A stretch of 32,624 nucleotides of DNA from CAZOOA01 sp964581355. Its GTDB lineage: Bacteria > Bacillota > Dethiobacteria > DTU022 > UBA8154. The notes beneath the pieces are model-generated. The model saw nothing but the letters and a program-made list of their open reading frames with translations. It did not search any database and was not told where the DNA came from. Numbering within the stretch: position 1 is the stretch's first letter; the number at the start of each line of letters is the position of its first letter. A program made the translations under genes and the position numbers. This document shows, piece by piece, positions 32,164 to 32,624 of this stretch. Location of the stretch: assembly GCA_964581355.1 (NCBI GenBank), contig CAZOOA010000030.1, positions 1-32,624 on the forward strand, in the 5' to 3' direction.

Positions 32164-32457
32164 CTAATCGAAATGCGTTAAGTCCAGCCCCAAGAGTACT
32201 TTTTCCTTATCCGACAGATCACCGATAATACGGCGAAGGGGCGGAGGCAACTCCTTCACCAGGGTGGGGGTGGCCATGATTTTTTCATCTTCGGCCAGTT
32301 GAGGACGCTCCAGGACATCGATCACTTCCATGTCGTAGCGTCCCTCCAGCTCCTCTTCACAAATTTTTCGCAGGTTTTCTATGGCCCGCATGGTTCTCGG
32401 CGTCTGACCTGTTACATAGAGTCTCAACAAGTATTTATTCGCGTTTTCACCTTCCAT
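32164..32457 (-). CDS. kaiB: Circadian clock protein KaiB
   Basis: A 97-residue KaiB with the full family pattern: YLLRLYVTGQTPRTMRAI, YDMEVIDVLERPQLAEDEKI, ATPTLVKELPPPLRRIIGDLS, KVLLGLDL. The fold-switching half (PPPxRRIIGDLS) is conserved, as in cyanobacterial KaiB. KaiB normally binds phosphorylated KaiC. Here the neighbouring kaiC is reduced to its last 56 codons, so any partner must be encoded elsewhere. The ATG has GAGGAGG 8 bases upstream. It heads the operon with the hybrid kinase, GGDEF-HD-GYP and HD-GYP genes. Confidence 0.96.
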   Translation of the reverse strand: MEGENANKYLLRLYVTGQTPRTMRAIENLRKICEEELEGRYDMEVIDVLERPQLAEDEKIMATPTLVKELPPPLRRIIGDLSDKEKVLLGLDLTHFD

Positions 32458-32573
32458 CTACGTTTCCTCCTCTTGTTTAAGCTGGCACTTAACTTGTTTA
32501 ACCGGGATCTCATGTTACCGTCGATAAAACGATTGAACAGCGTAATTCTTGTTTATCCTGACGATAAGTCTGT

Positions 32574-32624
32574 TTATGCAAATTGCTTCTGATCAAACCA
32601 GTTTTCCAGGTCTTCTGCCGGTTG
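32574..32624 (-). CDS. 3' end of an unidentified gene (possibly EAL-domain protein)
   Basis: The last 16 codons and stop of a minus-strand gene cut by the window edge. They read PAEDLENWFDQKQFA. The PAEDLENWF pattern resembles the extreme C-terminus of EAL phosphodiesterase domains (often RPLPAEEFEAWL or similar), which would fit the cyclic-di-GMP theme, but 16 residues are too few to be sure. It ends 116 bases before kaiB on the same strand. Confidence 0.4.
   Translation of the reverse strand, partial: QPAEDLENWFDQKQFA

Overview
The window looks like a Bacillota chromosome (probably a Clostridia-type, motile, spore-lineage or syntroph-like anaerobe), most likely from a metagenome assembly. 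The clues are strong AGGAGG-type ribosome binding sites, frequent TTG starts, CheX and CheD in the chemotaxis set, a RsbU-type phosphatase, and near-consensus sigma-A promoters. No rRNA, tRNA, transposase or CRISPR array was seen. A run of 100 N (3275-3374) flanked by the same 55 bp on both sides is an assembly join, not biology; merging the two copies restores one 940-residue hybrid kinase gene.

Positions 28-1402 (minus) hold a cyclase/kynurenine-formamidase-like enzyme and a small six-helix membrane protein. Positions 1622-17235 (minus) are one long chemotaxis locus. In transcription order it encodes: MCP-like coiled-coil protein B, a STAS protein, CheY, CheA, CheR, CheD, CheB, a membrane chemoreceptor with an extracytoplasmic zinc-binding-type (CZB-like) domain, CheW, MCP-like coiled-coil protein A, a hybrid histidine kinase (interrupted by the gap), and a CheX-receiver fusion. 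Divergent from it, on the plus strand at 17574, is a response regulator with a PP2C/SpoIIE phosphatase output.

Positions 18869-23565 are a mixed housekeeping stretch: a possible 42-residue membrane peptide, a thiamine-binding (MTH1187/DUF77) protein, a lipoprotein of unknown function, a TRIC-type channel and a lytic transglycosylase. Positions 23769-25860 hold a dCache chemoreceptor whose leader carries a cyclic-di-GMP-I (GEMM) riboswitch followed by an intrinsic terminator.

Positions 26035-32457 (minus) form a second signalling operon: kaiB, a remnant of kaiC (last 56 codons only), a hybrid kinase, a PAS-GGDEF-HD-GYP protein, a stand-alone HD-GYP protein, then a clear terminator. The right edge cuts the 3' end of another minus-strand gene.

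The unifying theme is signal transduction joining chemotaxis, phosphorelay and cyclic-di-GMP. The least expected points are a shared ELTLF peptide in two MCP-like coiled-coil proteins and CheD, the riboswitch-controlled chemoreceptor next to cyclic-di-GMP enzymes, a hairpin that bridges a distant ribosome binding site to a chemoreceptor start codon, and kaiB beside a gutted kaiC.
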